NCBI GenBank assembly: GCA_026393675.1
Contig: JAPKZQ010000045.1
Location: 293,193-357,192 of the forward strand
Length of the DNA stretch: 64,000 nucleotides
DNA from: Acidobacteriota bacterium
Lineage (GTDB): Bacteria > Acidobacteriota > Vicinamibacteria > Vicinamibacterales > JAKQTR01
Direction: 5' to 3'
Part shown: in pieces, positions 54,232-62,453 of the stretch
Numbering within the stretch: the first letter of the stretch is position 1
How the letters are laid out: each line of letters starts with the position of its first letter
Notes under the pieces: generated by a model
Seen by the model: the letters and a program-made list of their open reading frames with translations, nothing else
What the model was told of the DNA's origin: nothing
Databases searched by the model: none
Made by a program: the position numbers and the translations under genes

Positions 54232-56463
54232 TCAGGGAACAATCCGGAACGGCGCGAGCATCTGGATCTTCTGGGTGCCGCGCTCGGTCGTGATCCGGAT
54301 CACGTAATCGCCCACCGCCAGCGGTGCCAGCGCCAACTCCGACCGCACCCAGCGCACGGCGTCCTTCTCGACCACGGTTGCGCTCACCGGCAGCGCCATC
54401 GTCTTGCCGCTGCGATTGACCAGCTCGCCGCTCACCTTGTCGGGCACAAGCGACATAGACATCTGAATGACGATGCGCTCGGTCCGCCGGAAGCGCGGGT
54501 CGGTAGTCGGATTCTCGGGTGCGCTCGCCGCGGTTCCCCGCCTGAAGTAGATCGGCTGGCCCAGCATCAGCACATCCGACCGGGCCGGCGACGCCACGTC
54601 GAAATGTGCCGTATCCGTGATAGGCAGACCTCCCGTCGTCGGCGTCACGCGCACGCGCACCGCGTAACTGCCGGGGTCGAGCCACACGTCATCGAGGGTC
54701 CGTGGAAAGCGCGTGAGGAATCGGCCCGATCCGGCAGAAATCGGCACCGTATATCGAACAACCGTCGAGCCGTCCTTGCCCGTGATCGCGACGTCGGCCT
54801 CGCCGCCCTGGCTCCAGTCCTCGCCGGTCTTCGATCGGGTGTCGACCTCCCCCATGATCCACAGTGCGGGTTCGGCACCAGCGGGCTTGGCCTTCGAGGG
54901 ATCGCCGGCGGGCGCCCACCAGCCCGGACTCACCGACACGCGCAGGGGCGCCTCGCGCGTCGACCCTTCGAGCGTCGCAATCGTCTTGCTGATGGCCGCA
55001 GTGGCTTCGTCGACCACCGGCGCAGCCGCTGTCGCCGTCATGGCCGCGGCCTCCTCCTGGGTTGGCGCCTTGTACCCCCGCCGGGCGCGCACTTCCACAC
55101 CGGGTCGCTTCACGCGCACCTTGATTGCGCGAAACTTGCCGTCGAGTTTCGAGTTGGTCGATGTGTAGCCCAGCAGGTAGTAGGACGACAGATCGGACAC
55201 GACGCGTTTAAGACCGCTGTCGATGTCGTTGGAGTTGATCACCGCCATGCCATCCGTGTTGTTGGCAATGGTCAGGAGCGTATCGTGCCGGCCCTGGAGC
55301 ATCGTGAAATCGTCGGAGATTGTGGGCGGAGGATTCGGGCCGATGTCATTGTCGAACACGGGCAAGCCGCGCGGCTCGATCGGATAGAAACTCGCGTTGG
55401 CGCGATTGGCTTCGTCCATGATGTCGCGAAAACGCCGGTCATCGTCGATGCCCGAGAGCATTACGCGATCCTGGTCGCAGACCGCGCGGCTTACGCCACC
55501 CGGGTTGTACCGATCGACATTGCCAAGCCGTCCATCAGCCCCGACGCCCATGGTGGGCGGGCGGGTGCTGGCCGACATCATGCTCGGGTCTGGGCGGAAC
55601 AGCCGCCATCCCTCGCTGACCAGCAGAATCGCCTTGCGCTCTTCCCGGATGCCATGAAGATGACGGACGAGATCCACGAGCGCATCAAGCGTGTTCTTCT
55701 CGCGGCGGCGCTCGATCATCTCCTGCGCGATCGATGACGTGGCGCCCTCCCCCACCTGCGGCGGATAGCAGTTCATGTACTGCTGTTCCATGGGGTCGTC
55801 GGTAAAGCCCTCGCGCCCGCGCTGGCCCCACCACCGGAAGCTGGCGAGCATTTGCGCGATCTTGTCCGTGCGGCGCGTGAACATGATGTCGGATGCCGCC
55901 ATCTCGGGCGACATCACGGCAATCAGGTCCTCATCGCCCACCAGACGATTGAGCAGGTTCATGAGCGGCCGCGTCACATTGTGCGAGGCCGTCTGGTGGA
56001 CGTGGTACGTGTCGAGGAACAGCACGAACAACCGGGCGCGCGGATCGGCCGCCATCTGGTTCGCCTCGCGGACGTTCCGCGGCTCAACTCGCGTCGCCGG
56101 CACCCCGCTGCTCTGAATCTTAATGTGCTCGAACGCGTCCACCTTCTGCGGAGCGTTGTCTTCGAGCACCTCGAAATCGTCGGCGGTAAGGTCCTCGACC
56201 GGCACGCCGCTCTTGGTCGCGAAGACATCGACGCGCACCGCGTTCGCGCCGGTGCGGAATACCGGGCGCTGGGGTTGCTGCCCCTGGGGGGGCTGCTGGC
56301 TGTCGGACTGCCGCGCGGTCTGGCTTTCGCCCTGGCCGATGGTTTGCGCGCCGGCCCGCCACTCCACCGCCAGCCCCGCCCCGACGCTGACGACGGCAGC
56401 GGCAGTCGCCACGCGCACGAAGCTGCCGATCCAACGACGCCGCGACGCGCGATCAATGGTCAT
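54232..56463 (-). CDS. VWFA-related acidobacterial-type protein
   Basis: This 743-residue secreted or membrane-anchored protein has a long N-terminal hydrophobic segment (about 11-30), a Gln/Pro-rich linker and then a VWFA-type domain (about 90-400; FLDTYHVHQTASHNVTRPLM and IAVMSPEMAASDIMF), followed by beta-rich domains. VWFA-related proteins of this architecture are a lineage-typical expansion in Acidobacteria, of unknown role. The strict MIDAS motif DxSxS is not present (DTYHV instead), as is common in this family. It is followed on its strand by the heptad repeat. Confidence 0.82.
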   Translation of the reverse strand: MTIDRASRRRWIGSFVRVATAAAVVSVGAGLAVEWRAGAQTIGQGESQTARQSDSQQPPQGQQPQRPVFRTGANAVRVDVFATKSGVPVEDLTADDFEVLEDNAPQKVDAFEHIKIQSSGVPATRVEPRNVREANQMAADPRARLFVLFLDTYHVHQTASHNVTRPLMNLLNRLVGDEDLIAVMSPEMAASDIMFTRRTDKIAQMLASFRWWGQRGREGFTDDPMEQQYMNCYPPQVGEGATSSIAQEMIERRREKNTLDALVDLVRHLHGIREERKAILLVSEGWRLFRPDPSMMSASTRPPTMGVGADGRLGNVDRYNPGGVSRAVCDQDRVMLSGIDDDRRFRDIMDEANRANASFYPIEPRGLPVFDNDIGPNPPPTISDDFTMLQGRHDTLLTIANNTDGMAVINSNDIDSGLKRVVSDLSSYYLLGYTSTNSKLDGKFRAIKVRVKRPGVEVRARRGYKAPTQEEAAAMTATAAAPVVDEATAAISKTIATLEGSTREAPLRVSVSPGWWAPAGDPSKAKPAGAEPALWIMGEVDTRSKTGEDWSQGGEADVAITGKDGSTVVRYTVPISAGSGRFLTRFPRTLDDVWLDPGSYAVRVRVTPTTGGLPITDTAHFDVASPARSDVLMLGQPIYFRRGTAASAPENPTTDPRFRRTERIVIQMSMSLVPDKVSGELVNRSGKTMALPVSATVVEKDAVRWVRSELALAPLAVGDYVIRITTERGTQKIQMLAPFRIVP

Positions 56464-56502
56464 GACACACCCCGATTCAGGCGCATCCCTGCATCATAAG
56501 AG

Positions 56503-56534
56503 AAAAAGCCCGACCCGGGCGTACCGGATCGGGC
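56503..56534 (-). terminator. Rho-independent terminator after carD
   Basis: On the - strand GCCCGATCCGG-TACG-CCCGGGTCGGGC forms an 11-bp stem with one mismatch and is followed directly by TTTTTCTC. It lies 35 bp downstream of the carD stop. Confidence 0.88.
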
Positions 56535-56569
56535 CTGCTTGACGAAATGGAACCGTACGACGAACGAGC

Positions 56570-57136
56570 CTACGACGCCCGGGCGCGGACCGCCGGCTTG
56601 ACCGGCACCTTGGTCGCCTTCGCCTTCTCGAGATTGCGGGCGCGGACAGCGATGCACTTGTTGAGGGCGAAGTCGAGGCGACTTTCAATCGCCGTCGCTA
56701 CTTCCTGCACCACCTCGGAGACTTCCGTGATGATGAGGAATCGGGCGCGATCGAGCATGCGCTTTTCGCGGAACGAGAGACTCTTCGACTTACTGAGCAG
56801 GGAAAGGCTCTTGAGCACGTCAGCCACATCGTAGATGGACCCCGTGCGCATCTTCTCGGAGTTGTCCTTGAAGCGGCCTTTCCAGTTCTGCTGGGCGTCG
56901 ATCTTCCCATCGCCGAGCAATTTGAACAACCGGTCGACCTCGCCATCGTCGATTGCGCGCCGCAACCCGACGCCGTCCACATTCGCCAGTGGAACGAGCA
57001 CCGTCGTGTCGTTGGCGGCAATCCGCAGATGATAGAAGCCGCAGGTTGTGCCCAGGATGGTCTTCTCTTCGATCCGTTCGACAATGCCAAGTCCGTGATT
57101 CGGGTAGATGACCTTGTCGCCGATTTCGAATGTCAC
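56570..57136 (-). CDS. carD: CarD-family transcriptional regulator
   Basis: This 188-residue protein has an N-terminal RNA-polymerase-interacting domain (about 1-60; FEIGDKVIYPNHGLGIVERI) and an alpha-helical C-terminal domain (about 65-150; SLLSKSKSLSFREKRMLDRAR). CarD/CdnL binds the RNA polymerase beta subunit and stabilises open complexes at rRNA and other promoters. The last 25 residues are a basic Ala/Lys/Arg tail. A solo gene closed by a strong terminator, with the dyad-rich region upstream holding its promoter. Confidence 0.9.
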   Translation of the reverse strand: MTFEIGDKVIYPNHGLGIVERIEEKTILGTTCGFYHLRIAANDTTVLVPLANVDGVGLRRAIDDGEVDRLFKLLGDGKIDAQQNWKGRFKDNSEKMRTGSIYDVADVLKSLSLLSKSKSLSFREKRMLDRARFLIITEVSEVVQEVATAIESRLDFALNKCIAVRARNLEKAKATKVPVKPAVRARAS

Positions 57137-57384
57137 TGGGTTCCCTCACTTCTTAGGAGTAATTGGGTAGGTCAGAGGGCCTGAGGCACCTGCAACAGAG
57201 CCATTATACGCCGGTTTCTGCAATCGGACAACGGAAAACACACGAAATACGCCGCGTTTTCGCTGTATGTTTGCTTATACTGCGACCGACCAGTGTGCTG
57301 CCGCCCGAACGCCGGGTCAGCGTGAGGCGAGCCCGATTCGCCAACCCTTTGACGCTCAATGAGTTACCTATTCCTGATTACAGA

Positions 57385-57415
57385 AACTCACAATTACGAG
57401 GACGTATTGTGAGTT
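57385..57415. repeat. Inverted repeat in the region upstream of carD
   Basis: AACTCACAAT and ATTGTGAGTT are perfect 10-bp reverse complements around an 11-bp loop (TACGAGGACGT). The arms are AT-richer than the surroundings. It could be an operator or a hairpin RNA signal. Confidence 0.6.
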
Positions 57416-57487
57416 CCTAAGCATCAGCAGCAGGATGCCTGCATCTGGAGGGAGCGGAATCTCCCTTTCGGGACCGGCAGCCCCCTG

Positions 57488-57605
57488 ACTGTCCAATTTA
57501 TGGACACTCCGCTGAGCAGTGACGTCCACCACGGCGCCTCGTCATGGACCGGCCTCGCACTGACTGTCCAGTTTCTGGACAGTCCGCTAAGCAGTGACAT
57601 CCACC
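57488..57605. repeat. Duplicated dyad (TGTCCA-N5-TGGACA) repeat
   Basis: Two 43-bp imperfect direct repeats lie 75 bp apart. Each contains a dyad: TGTCCA-N5-TGGACA (57490-57506) and CTGTCCA-N5-TGGACAG (57564-57582), followed by CCGCT(G/A)AGCAGTGAC. The paired dyads look like operator or enhancer-type sites, or the ends of a lost mobile element; the two readings cannot be separated here. Confidence 0.6.
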
Positions 57606-57815
57606 CGGCACCCCGTCACAGACCGAGCCAGCCACAGGGTGATGCTCGGATTGGTGACAGTCAGACCGAGGACCGTCAGCAACCGGTCCGGCCCGAGCCA
57701 CCCCGAGAGGCGCCCAGCCCGCCGACAGCGGCCTTCCACGCCGACTGGCAGGCGTGCATGAAGTACAGCACGGGTCTTCCGTCGCGATGCCCATCCGGCC
57801 GGCCAGCGCCTTGGC

Positions 57816-57842
57816 CAAATTGAACATCCAATGTTCAATTTG
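57816..57842. promoter_or_regulatory. Perfect 12-bp palindrome upstream of the DUF4143 ATPase gene
   Basis: CAAATTGAACAT-CCA-ATGTTCAATTTG is a perfect inverted repeat, AT-rich in a GC-rich context, ending 32 bp before the start of the ATPase gene. Palindromes of this TTGAACAT type are seen dispersed in other genomes. It is either an operator or a small repeat. Confidence 0.6.
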
Positions 57843-57874
57843 ACATGGCCTCGTCAGCCGCGTAGACTTTCCCC

Positions 57875-59074
57875 ATGAAGCGCAGGGCTCTCACGCCGAA
57901 ATTGCGCAGCCTCGCATCTTCGTTCCCCGCGGTCTATCTCGGCGGACCGCGCCAGTCCGGCAAGACCACCTTGGCGCGTGCCACGTTTCCCTCTCACCCG
58001 TACGTGTCCCTTGAGGATCCCGACCAGCGCGAGTTTGCGGCGGCCGATCCTCGCGGGTTCCTGGCCCGATTCCCCGCCGGTGCCGTGCTCGACGAGGTTC
58101 AGCGTGCGCCGAAGCTCTTCTCGTACCTGCAGGGCATCATCGACGAAGACAGAAAGCCCGGTCGATTCATCCTGACAGGCTCGCAACAGTTCTTGCTGTT
58201 GCGCAGCGTCACCCAGACCCTGGCCGGCCGCGTGGCCATCGTCACCCTTCCGCCGTTCAGTCTGGCTGAACTGACTGAAGTGTCTCAGTTGGACGTGACC
58301 CACCTCGATCAAGCGAAGCCCAATCGTGCATTGCCACGGTTCAACCTGGACTGGATTCTGCGCCAGGGCCTCTACCCAGCCGTACACGAAACGGGAGTCG
58401 ATGCAGCCGATTGGATGGCTTCGTACTATCGCACCTATGTGGAACGCGATGTGCGGGACTTGCTGGCGATTGGCGACATCGAGCTGTTCGGCCGCTTCGT
58501 CCGGCTATGCGCCGGCCGGTCAGGACAACTACTGAATCTGTCGTCTCTCGGCTCTGACGCCGGTGTCGCACAGCCGACCGCCCGACGCTGGCTCTCGGTG
58601 CTCGTCGCAAGCGGACTCGTGCATCTGCTTCAGCCCCACCATGCGAATTTCTCGAAGCGTCTGATCAAGAGTCCGAAGCTGTACTTCCTGGATTCGGGAC
58701 TGCTGTGTTACCTGCTCCGGATTACACGCGATGCTGAGGTGGCGACCCATCCGCTCCGCGGAGCCATTTTCGAGACCTTCGTCGTCTCGGAACTCTTCAA
58801 GGTGTTTGCTGCCATCGGACAGGAGCCACCTTTGTTCTTCTGGCGCGACAAGACCGGCCACGAGGTCGATCTCGTGATCGATCTCGGCGGCCGCCTGATT
58901 CCCGTTGAGATCAAGTCGGGTACGACGATTGCGCGCGACTTCTTCGCGGGACTGGGGTATTGGCTGAGCCTGCCGCGTAACAACGGGAAACGTGGCGTCC
59001 TCGTGTACGGCGGCGGCGAGAAGCCCCACGTGCGCGAGGGTCACGTCGTGCGGCCCTGGTTCGCGTGTTCATAG
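57875..59074 (+). CDS. AAA-type ATPase with DUF4143 domain
   Basis: This 399-residue protein begins with a Walker A GGPRQSGKTT (residues 23-32), then VLDEVQRAPKLFSYLQ and GRFILTGSQQFLLL (Walker B/sensor), and in the second half the DUF4143 domain (about 200-350; KSPKLYFLDSGLLCYLL, FWRDKTGHEVDLVI). The latter resembles a restriction-endonuclease-like fold (EVDLVI...VEIKSG). Proteins of this AAA_14/DUF4143 family are common accessory genes of unknown function with patchy spread. It lies next to the tRNA-Leu integration site, which suits an accessory origin. Confidence 0.9.
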   Translation: MKRRALTPKLRSLASSFPAVYLGGPRQSGKTTLARATFPSHPYVSLEDPDQREFAAADPRGFLARFPAGAVLDEVQRAPKLFSYLQGIIDEDRKPGRFILTGSQQFLLLRSVTQTLAGRVAIVTLPPFSLAELTEVSQLDVTHLDQAKPNRALPRFNLDWILRQGLYPAVHETGVDAADWMASYYRTYVERDVRDLLAIGDIELFGRFVRLCAGRSGQLLNLSSLGSDAGVAQPTARRWLSVLVASGLVHLLQPHHANFSKRLIKSPKLYFLDSGLLCYLLRITRDAEVATHPLRGAIFETFVVSELFKVFAAIGQEPPLFFWRDKTGHEVDLVIDLGGRLIPVEIKSGTTIARDFFAGLGYWLSLPRNNGKRGVLVYGGGEKPHVREGHVVRPWFACS

Positions 59075-59108
59075 CCGCAGCCCGCATCGTAGGCCCGGGC
59101 CAGCGTGT

Positions 59109-59114
59109 TATACT
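59109..59114 (+). promoter_or_regulatory. -10 box of the tRNA-Leu promoter
   Basis: TATACT lies 32 bp before the mature tRNA 5' end, at a normal distance for a tRNA promoter. A matching -35 is weak. It is the most AT-rich spot in the gap. Confidence 0.5.
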
Positions 59115-59146
59115 TTTTGCCTCGTCTGCGACTCCATCCTTCATGT

Positions 59147-59235
59147 GCCGGAGTGGCGAAACTGGCAGACGCGCGGGACTCAAAATCCCGTGGGGTTCAC
59201 CCCCCGTGTGGGTTCGATTCCCTCCTCCGGCACCA
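59147..59235 (+). tRNA. tRNA-Leu(CAA)
   Basis: An 89-nt class II tRNA with acceptor GCCGGAG/CTCCGGC, anticodon stem CGGGA/TCCCG and loop CTCAAAA (anticodon CAA), a long variable arm (GGGGTTCACCCCCC region), T-arm GTGGGTTCGATTCC-type and an encoded CCA end. It recognises UUG codons. Its 3' half is the target of the duplication described separately, and remains intact here. Confidence 0.95.
59178..59235. repeat. att-like 58-bp direct repeat, copy 1 (3' part of tRNA-Leu)
   Basis: This stretch from the anticodon loop to CCA (starting ACTCAAAATCCCG) occurs again without mismatch at 62396-62453. Anticodon loop to 3' end is the classical integration target of tyrosine recombinases, and integration regenerates the tRNA while leaving a 3' fragment at the far end. 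Confidence 0.92.
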
Positions 59236-59589
59236 CTCGACTCAGTCGCTCCGCTCCTTCGCTCGTGGCAGGCCATTCGACTGAGTCGAGTGGTGTCCCG
59301 AGCGCCCGCTCGACAGCGGTCAAGTCGAGGGGCACCATACGCAGCCTCGCTCATGGCAGGCCCTGTCGCGAGTCGAATGGTGTCCCGAGCGCACGATCGT
59401 CAGGAAGCAAGTCGAGGGGCACCCCCCTCGGTTGAGCTACGGCTTGGCAAGCCAGCCGACGAGCGCCTGCGCCGCCGAAGCTCGAAGAGCGAAGGCGCGA
59501 AGGCTGTCCCGCCACGGCGGCGGCAGGAGGAGTTCGATCCGGACCGCCGAAACTGGGGCTATACTCTCCCCAGGGAACGGGTAAAATCC
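59236..59589. other. Repeat-rich spacer after tRNA-Leu
   Basis: No gene is seen. It starts with a perfect 13-bp inverted repeat, CTCGACTCAGTCG (59236-59248) and CGACTGAGTCGAG (59278-59290), at once after the tRNA. Two copies of a roughly 78-bp direct repeat follow (59260-59337 and 59346-59423; core TGGTGTCCCGAGCG ... GTCGAGGGGCACC), and then a GGTTGAGCT-GGCAAGCCAG palindromic unit (about 59430-59460). A TATACT box at 59561-59566 may serve the DUF433 gene. Confidence 0.8.
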
Positions 59590-59814
59590 ATGACTCCGAT
59601 TCTGGAAGTGGTCCATACAGATCCCGACATCCTCGGCGGCACGCCCGTATTCGTCGGCACGCGGGTCCCGGCCAAGTCGCTCTTCGACTACCTTGAGGCC
59701 GGCGACACACTCGATGAATTCCTCCACCAGTTTCCGTCGGTAAAGCGCGAACAGGCAATTGCTGCCATCGAACTTGCGCGCGACACGGTGCTCGCTCGTG
59801 CGCGCACTGCTTGA
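59590..59814 (+). CDS. DUF433 antitoxin-like protein (pair 1)
   Basis: This 74-residue protein of the DUF433 family shows DPDILGGTPVFVGTRVPAKSLFDYLEAGDTL-type content: the segment GGTPVFVGTRVPAKSL is the family signature, with a helix-turn-helix-like C-terminal half (LDEFLHQFPSVKREQAIAAI). DUF433 proteins are usually found upstream of DUF5615 proteins and are thought to be their antitoxins. GGGAACGGG lies upstream of the ATG. It overlaps the next gene by 17 bp. Confidence 0.9.
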   Translation: MTPILEVVHTDPDILGGTPVFVGTRVPAKSLFDYLEAGDTLDEFLHQFPSVKREQAIAAIELARDTVLARARTA

Positions 59815-60118
59815 CGAGAATCTCCCGCACGATCTGGTGCCGGCGCTGACCGGACACGAAGTTGCGACCATTCAAGGGCTTGGGTGGTCGGGCCTGAAGA
59901 ACGGTGAACTTCTCCGTCGCGCCGCCGGGCACATCGACGCGTTCATCACGATGGACAGCAACCTCCAGTTTCAGCAACGCCTGGAGGGACTTCCCTTCGG
60001 CGTCGTCGTCATCCACGCGCGCTCGAATCGCATGGCAGATCTGCTGCCGATCATCGACTTGGTGTTAGTCGCGCTTGCCGAACTGCTTCCGGGAGCGGTG
60101 CGGCACGTCGGCAGCTAG
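59798..60118 (+). CDS. DUF5615 PIN-like toxin (pair 1, intact)
   Basis: A 106-residue protein starting at GTG with RALLDENLPHDLVPALTG, the DUF5615 signature, followed by FITMDSNLQFQQRLEGLPFGVVVIHARSNR, which includes the conserved D of the PIN-like fold. DUF5615 proteins are related to the Mut7-C/PIN nucleases. It overlaps the DUF433 gene by 17 bp, so the two are translationally coupled. It is the intact version against which the broken second copy can be compared. Confidence 0.88.
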   Translation: MRALLDENLPHDLVPALTGHEVATIQGLGWSGLKNGELLRRAAGHIDAFITMDSNLQFQQRLEGLPFGVVVIHARSNRMADLLPIIDLVLVALAELLPGAVRHVGS

Positions 60119-60430
60119 CAGGCGACGTCGGCCGGCGCCGAATTCCACTCGTCGCCCACGTGGTCCCACTCCGTCGCACTTGCTACTGCACCGAGAATCT
60201 GATTTCTCGCTTGGCACGCCTGCCGCCGATTGATGCCTCGATGGTGAGCAGATGGGGGCCAGGCTTAAGACGCTTCATTCGCGAAGTCGGTTCGGCACCG
60301 CAATCGGCGGGGGCACCGGGAGCGCTGGTGCTCTCCGGTGCCCTGCCCTTTCACTGAACCCGATACCTCCGATAGACTTGCGACGGAATCGTACCGTGTT
60401 GTTGAGTCACGGCACGATGATGAAGTACCT
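60119..60430. other. Spacer between toxin pair 1 and the MutS-like gene
   Basis: About 310 bp. I see no convincing gene or palindrome; a partial open frame that would extend the MutS-like protein by 31 residues crosses it but looks unlike the family. Confidence 0.5.
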
Positions 60431-62140
60431 ATGACCGGAGCTATGCAGGTCGGAATCGGGGTCGGGATCACCCTCGCCATTGCTGTTGGCCTTTGGTGCC
60501 TCTCCGAGTTTCAGCATAGGCGGCAACTGAGGCGAACGCGGTCCAGGTTGCAGTCCGAATGGGGACGACCAAGAACTTCGAGCGTGACGGATGGGGTCGG
60601 CGTCTACCACTTTCATCGGAACCAACAACCGAGCGATTCGCTGGACGATACGACATGGGCCGATCTGAACCTTGATGCTGTCTTCCGGTTTCTTGACCGG
60701 AATGAGAGCGCGCTGGGACGTGAACGCCTGTATCACCGGCTCCGGCGCACCGATGGGAATCTTCGTGATGTCACCGGATTCAGCGCCACCGTAGAACGTT
60801 ATCGGCTGGACGAGTCAGCCCGGCAGGCGATCCAGATGGCCCTGGCCACCGTCACCGAGAAGCACGATGCCACGGTGTGGGCCCTGGCACTTGATGCGCC
60901 GGAGGCGCTACCTTGGTGGATGTTGGTGGCATGTCCCACGTTCGCTATAGGAATGGCCACGGTTCTCGCCGTGACACTCCTGATACCCGCCTATCTCGGT
61001 ATCACCATTCCAGCTATCCTCATCGGCGTATGGATGCGATCACGCATCGCGTGGCGAATGTATCCGTGGGACGTTCCTTTCCGCAGCGTTAGCCAGATCG
61101 TGCGAGCAGCCCGGCGTGTGCCGGAGTGCGAACCGGCATCCGAACCGACAACCGCTCTCCTGGTGAACCGCCTGCCAGCCGTCGCGACTTTGGCGACGCT
61201 CGCTGGATTGCTGGGGCGAGACCCCGGCCGAACGGACCTTGCCAGCCTGCTCTGGGAGTATCTCAGCTTCCTGTTCTGTATCGACGGCAACATCCTGATT
61301 CTGGGATTGCGCCAACTCCGTCGCTGCCGGCACGAACTCCGAGAGATCGCGGAGACGCTGGGTGACTTGGAAGCCGCTATCAGCGTCGCGTCGGTGAGAG
61401 CAGGTGCGGCGGAGTGGACACGGCCGGTGTTTTCGGATTCGACCTGCCCGATCGAGGCATGCGATCTGCGCCACCCGCTCGTAACGCCGTGCGTCCCGAA
61501 CTCGGTAACGTTGGGACCTCCGGCAGGCGTGATCCTGACGGGCGGGAACATGACCGGCAAGTCCACATTCCTTCGCAGCGTCGGCGTGAACGCCGTGTTG
61601 GCGCAGACCGTTGCTACCGTATTCGCGTCCGCCTACCGAACGCCGTGGCTGACGGTACGAACGTGCATCAGTCCTACCGATGATCTTGAAGCTGGCAAGA
61701 GCCTGTACCAGCGAGAAGCGGAGACGGTTGTGTCGATTCTCCGCCAGGCGGCGTCTAGCGACGTGATGTTGTGCTTATTCGACGAGCTGTTCCGTGGGAC
61801 GAATTCTGCCGACCGGATCGGCGCGAGCGCCGCTGTGTACGGTCACTTGGCGGCCAGTGAGAAAGCCGTGCCCCACCACCGCTGTCTTGTGATGGCCGCC
61901 ACGCACGACCTCGAACTTGTGGCGGTCATAGATGACCGCTTCGCCAGCTACCATTTTGGAGACCGCATTTCAGCGGATCGGTTGGACTTCGACTACCTCC
62001 TTCGTCCGGGGATCGCGCCGTCCCGAAACGCTATCGCCCTGTTGCGCCTGCTGGGTGCCCCGCCCGCTCTTGTGGCGGAGGCGCTCCAGACGGCAAGCGC
62101 TGTCGCAAGCGGCGGGATTCAGTCGGCTTCGAGCCGCTGA
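60431..62140 (+). CDS. Membrane-anchored MutS-like ATPase
   Basis: This 569-residue protein has a first transmembrane helix (about 6-24), a second hydrophobic pair (about 160-200), then a MutS-type core: NLDAVFRFLDRNESALGR-like lever region (about 80-110) and a C-terminal ATPase with Walker A GGNMTGKST (371-379) and Walker B CLFDELFRGTN (Asp451, Glu452), closing with ATHDLELV. It lacks the mismatch-recognition and clamp domains of MutS. Such membrane MutS-like proteins are known mainly as uncharacterised accessory genes. It lies inside the tRNA-Leu-bounded island and may therefore be cargo. Start assigned at MTGAMQVGIG; the longer frame is less likely. Confidence 0.8.
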   Translation: MTGAMQVGIGVGITLAIAVGLWCLSEFQHRRQLRRTRSRLQSEWGRPRTSSVTDGVGVYHFHRNQQPSDSLDDTTWADLNLDAVFRFLDRNESALGRERLYHRLRRTDGNLRDVTGFSATVERYRLDESARQAIQMALATVTEKHDATVWALALDAPEALPWWMLVACPTFAIGMATVLAVTLLIPAYLGITIPAILIGVWMRSRIAWRMYPWDVPFRSVSQIVRAARRVPECEPASEPTTALLVNRLPAVATLATLAGLLGRDPGRTDLASLLWEYLSFLFCIDGNILILGLRQLRRCRHELREIAETLGDLEAAISVASVRAGAAEWTRPVFSDSTCPIEACDLRHPLVTPCVPNSVTLGPPAGVILTGGNMTGKSTFLRSVGVNAVLAQTVATVFASAYRTPWLTVRTCISPTDDLEAGKSLYQREAETVVSILRQAASSDVMLCLFDELFRGTNSADRIGASAAVYGHLAASEKAVPHHRCLVMAATHDLELVAVIDDRFASYHFGDRISADRLDFDYLLRPGIAPSRNAIALLRLLGAPPALVAEALQTASAVASGGIQSASSR

Positions 62141-62395
62141 CCGGCGGAACACAATGGGCGAACTTGCCATGCGCAGATCATCCGATGCGCCACGGCGTTT
62201 GTCGGCGCCGAATCCACTTTCCACAACAGCTGGCCTTCAAGAGCGAGAACGACGCGCAGGCCAACAGCATTGTGGCATTTTTTGTGGCACAAACCTGTGT
62301 ACGTGAGTGTACTTGGGTTGCCTTCAGTTGCTGATTTGCTCAGCACTTTACCAAGTTCTTGTCGATTCTGGCCTGTTTTGAGTCCTGTGGAAGTC
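62141..62395. other. Island end before the second att copy
   Basis: No gene seen. TTGTGGCA occurs twice 12 bp apart (62272-62279 and 62284-62291), in an AT-rich patch, and GTAC-GTGAGT-GTAC follows. Such features are often found next to tyrosine-recombinase att sites, but no integrase remnant was recognised on either strand. Confidence 0.6.
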
Positions 62396-62453
62396 ACTCA
62401 AAATCCCGTGGGGTTCACCCCCCGTGTGGGTTCGATTCCCTCCTCCGGCACCA
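62396..62453. repeat. att-like 58-bp direct repeat, copy 2 (tRNA-Leu 3' fragment)
   Basis: An exact copy of the last 58 bp of the tRNA-Leu gene including CCA, with no 5' half, so it cannot make a tRNA. Seven more bases match after one mismatch. It marks the far end of the 59236-62395 segment. Confidence 0.95.

Larger units (their letters stand above)
57137..57874. other. Gene-poor region with several dyads upstream of carD and the DUF4143 ATPase
   Basis: About 740 bp with no convincing gene; a roughly 85-residue open frame on the + strand (57163-57420) lacks a start site and any family. It should contain the carD promoter near its left end and a promoter for the ATPase at its right end. Three sets of dyads, listed separately, account for much of its structure. 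Confidence 0.6.

Noticed and set aside
57163..57420. 85-codon open frame upstream of the dyads
   Set aside because: No ribosome binding site, no recognisable family, and an inverted repeat lies within it.
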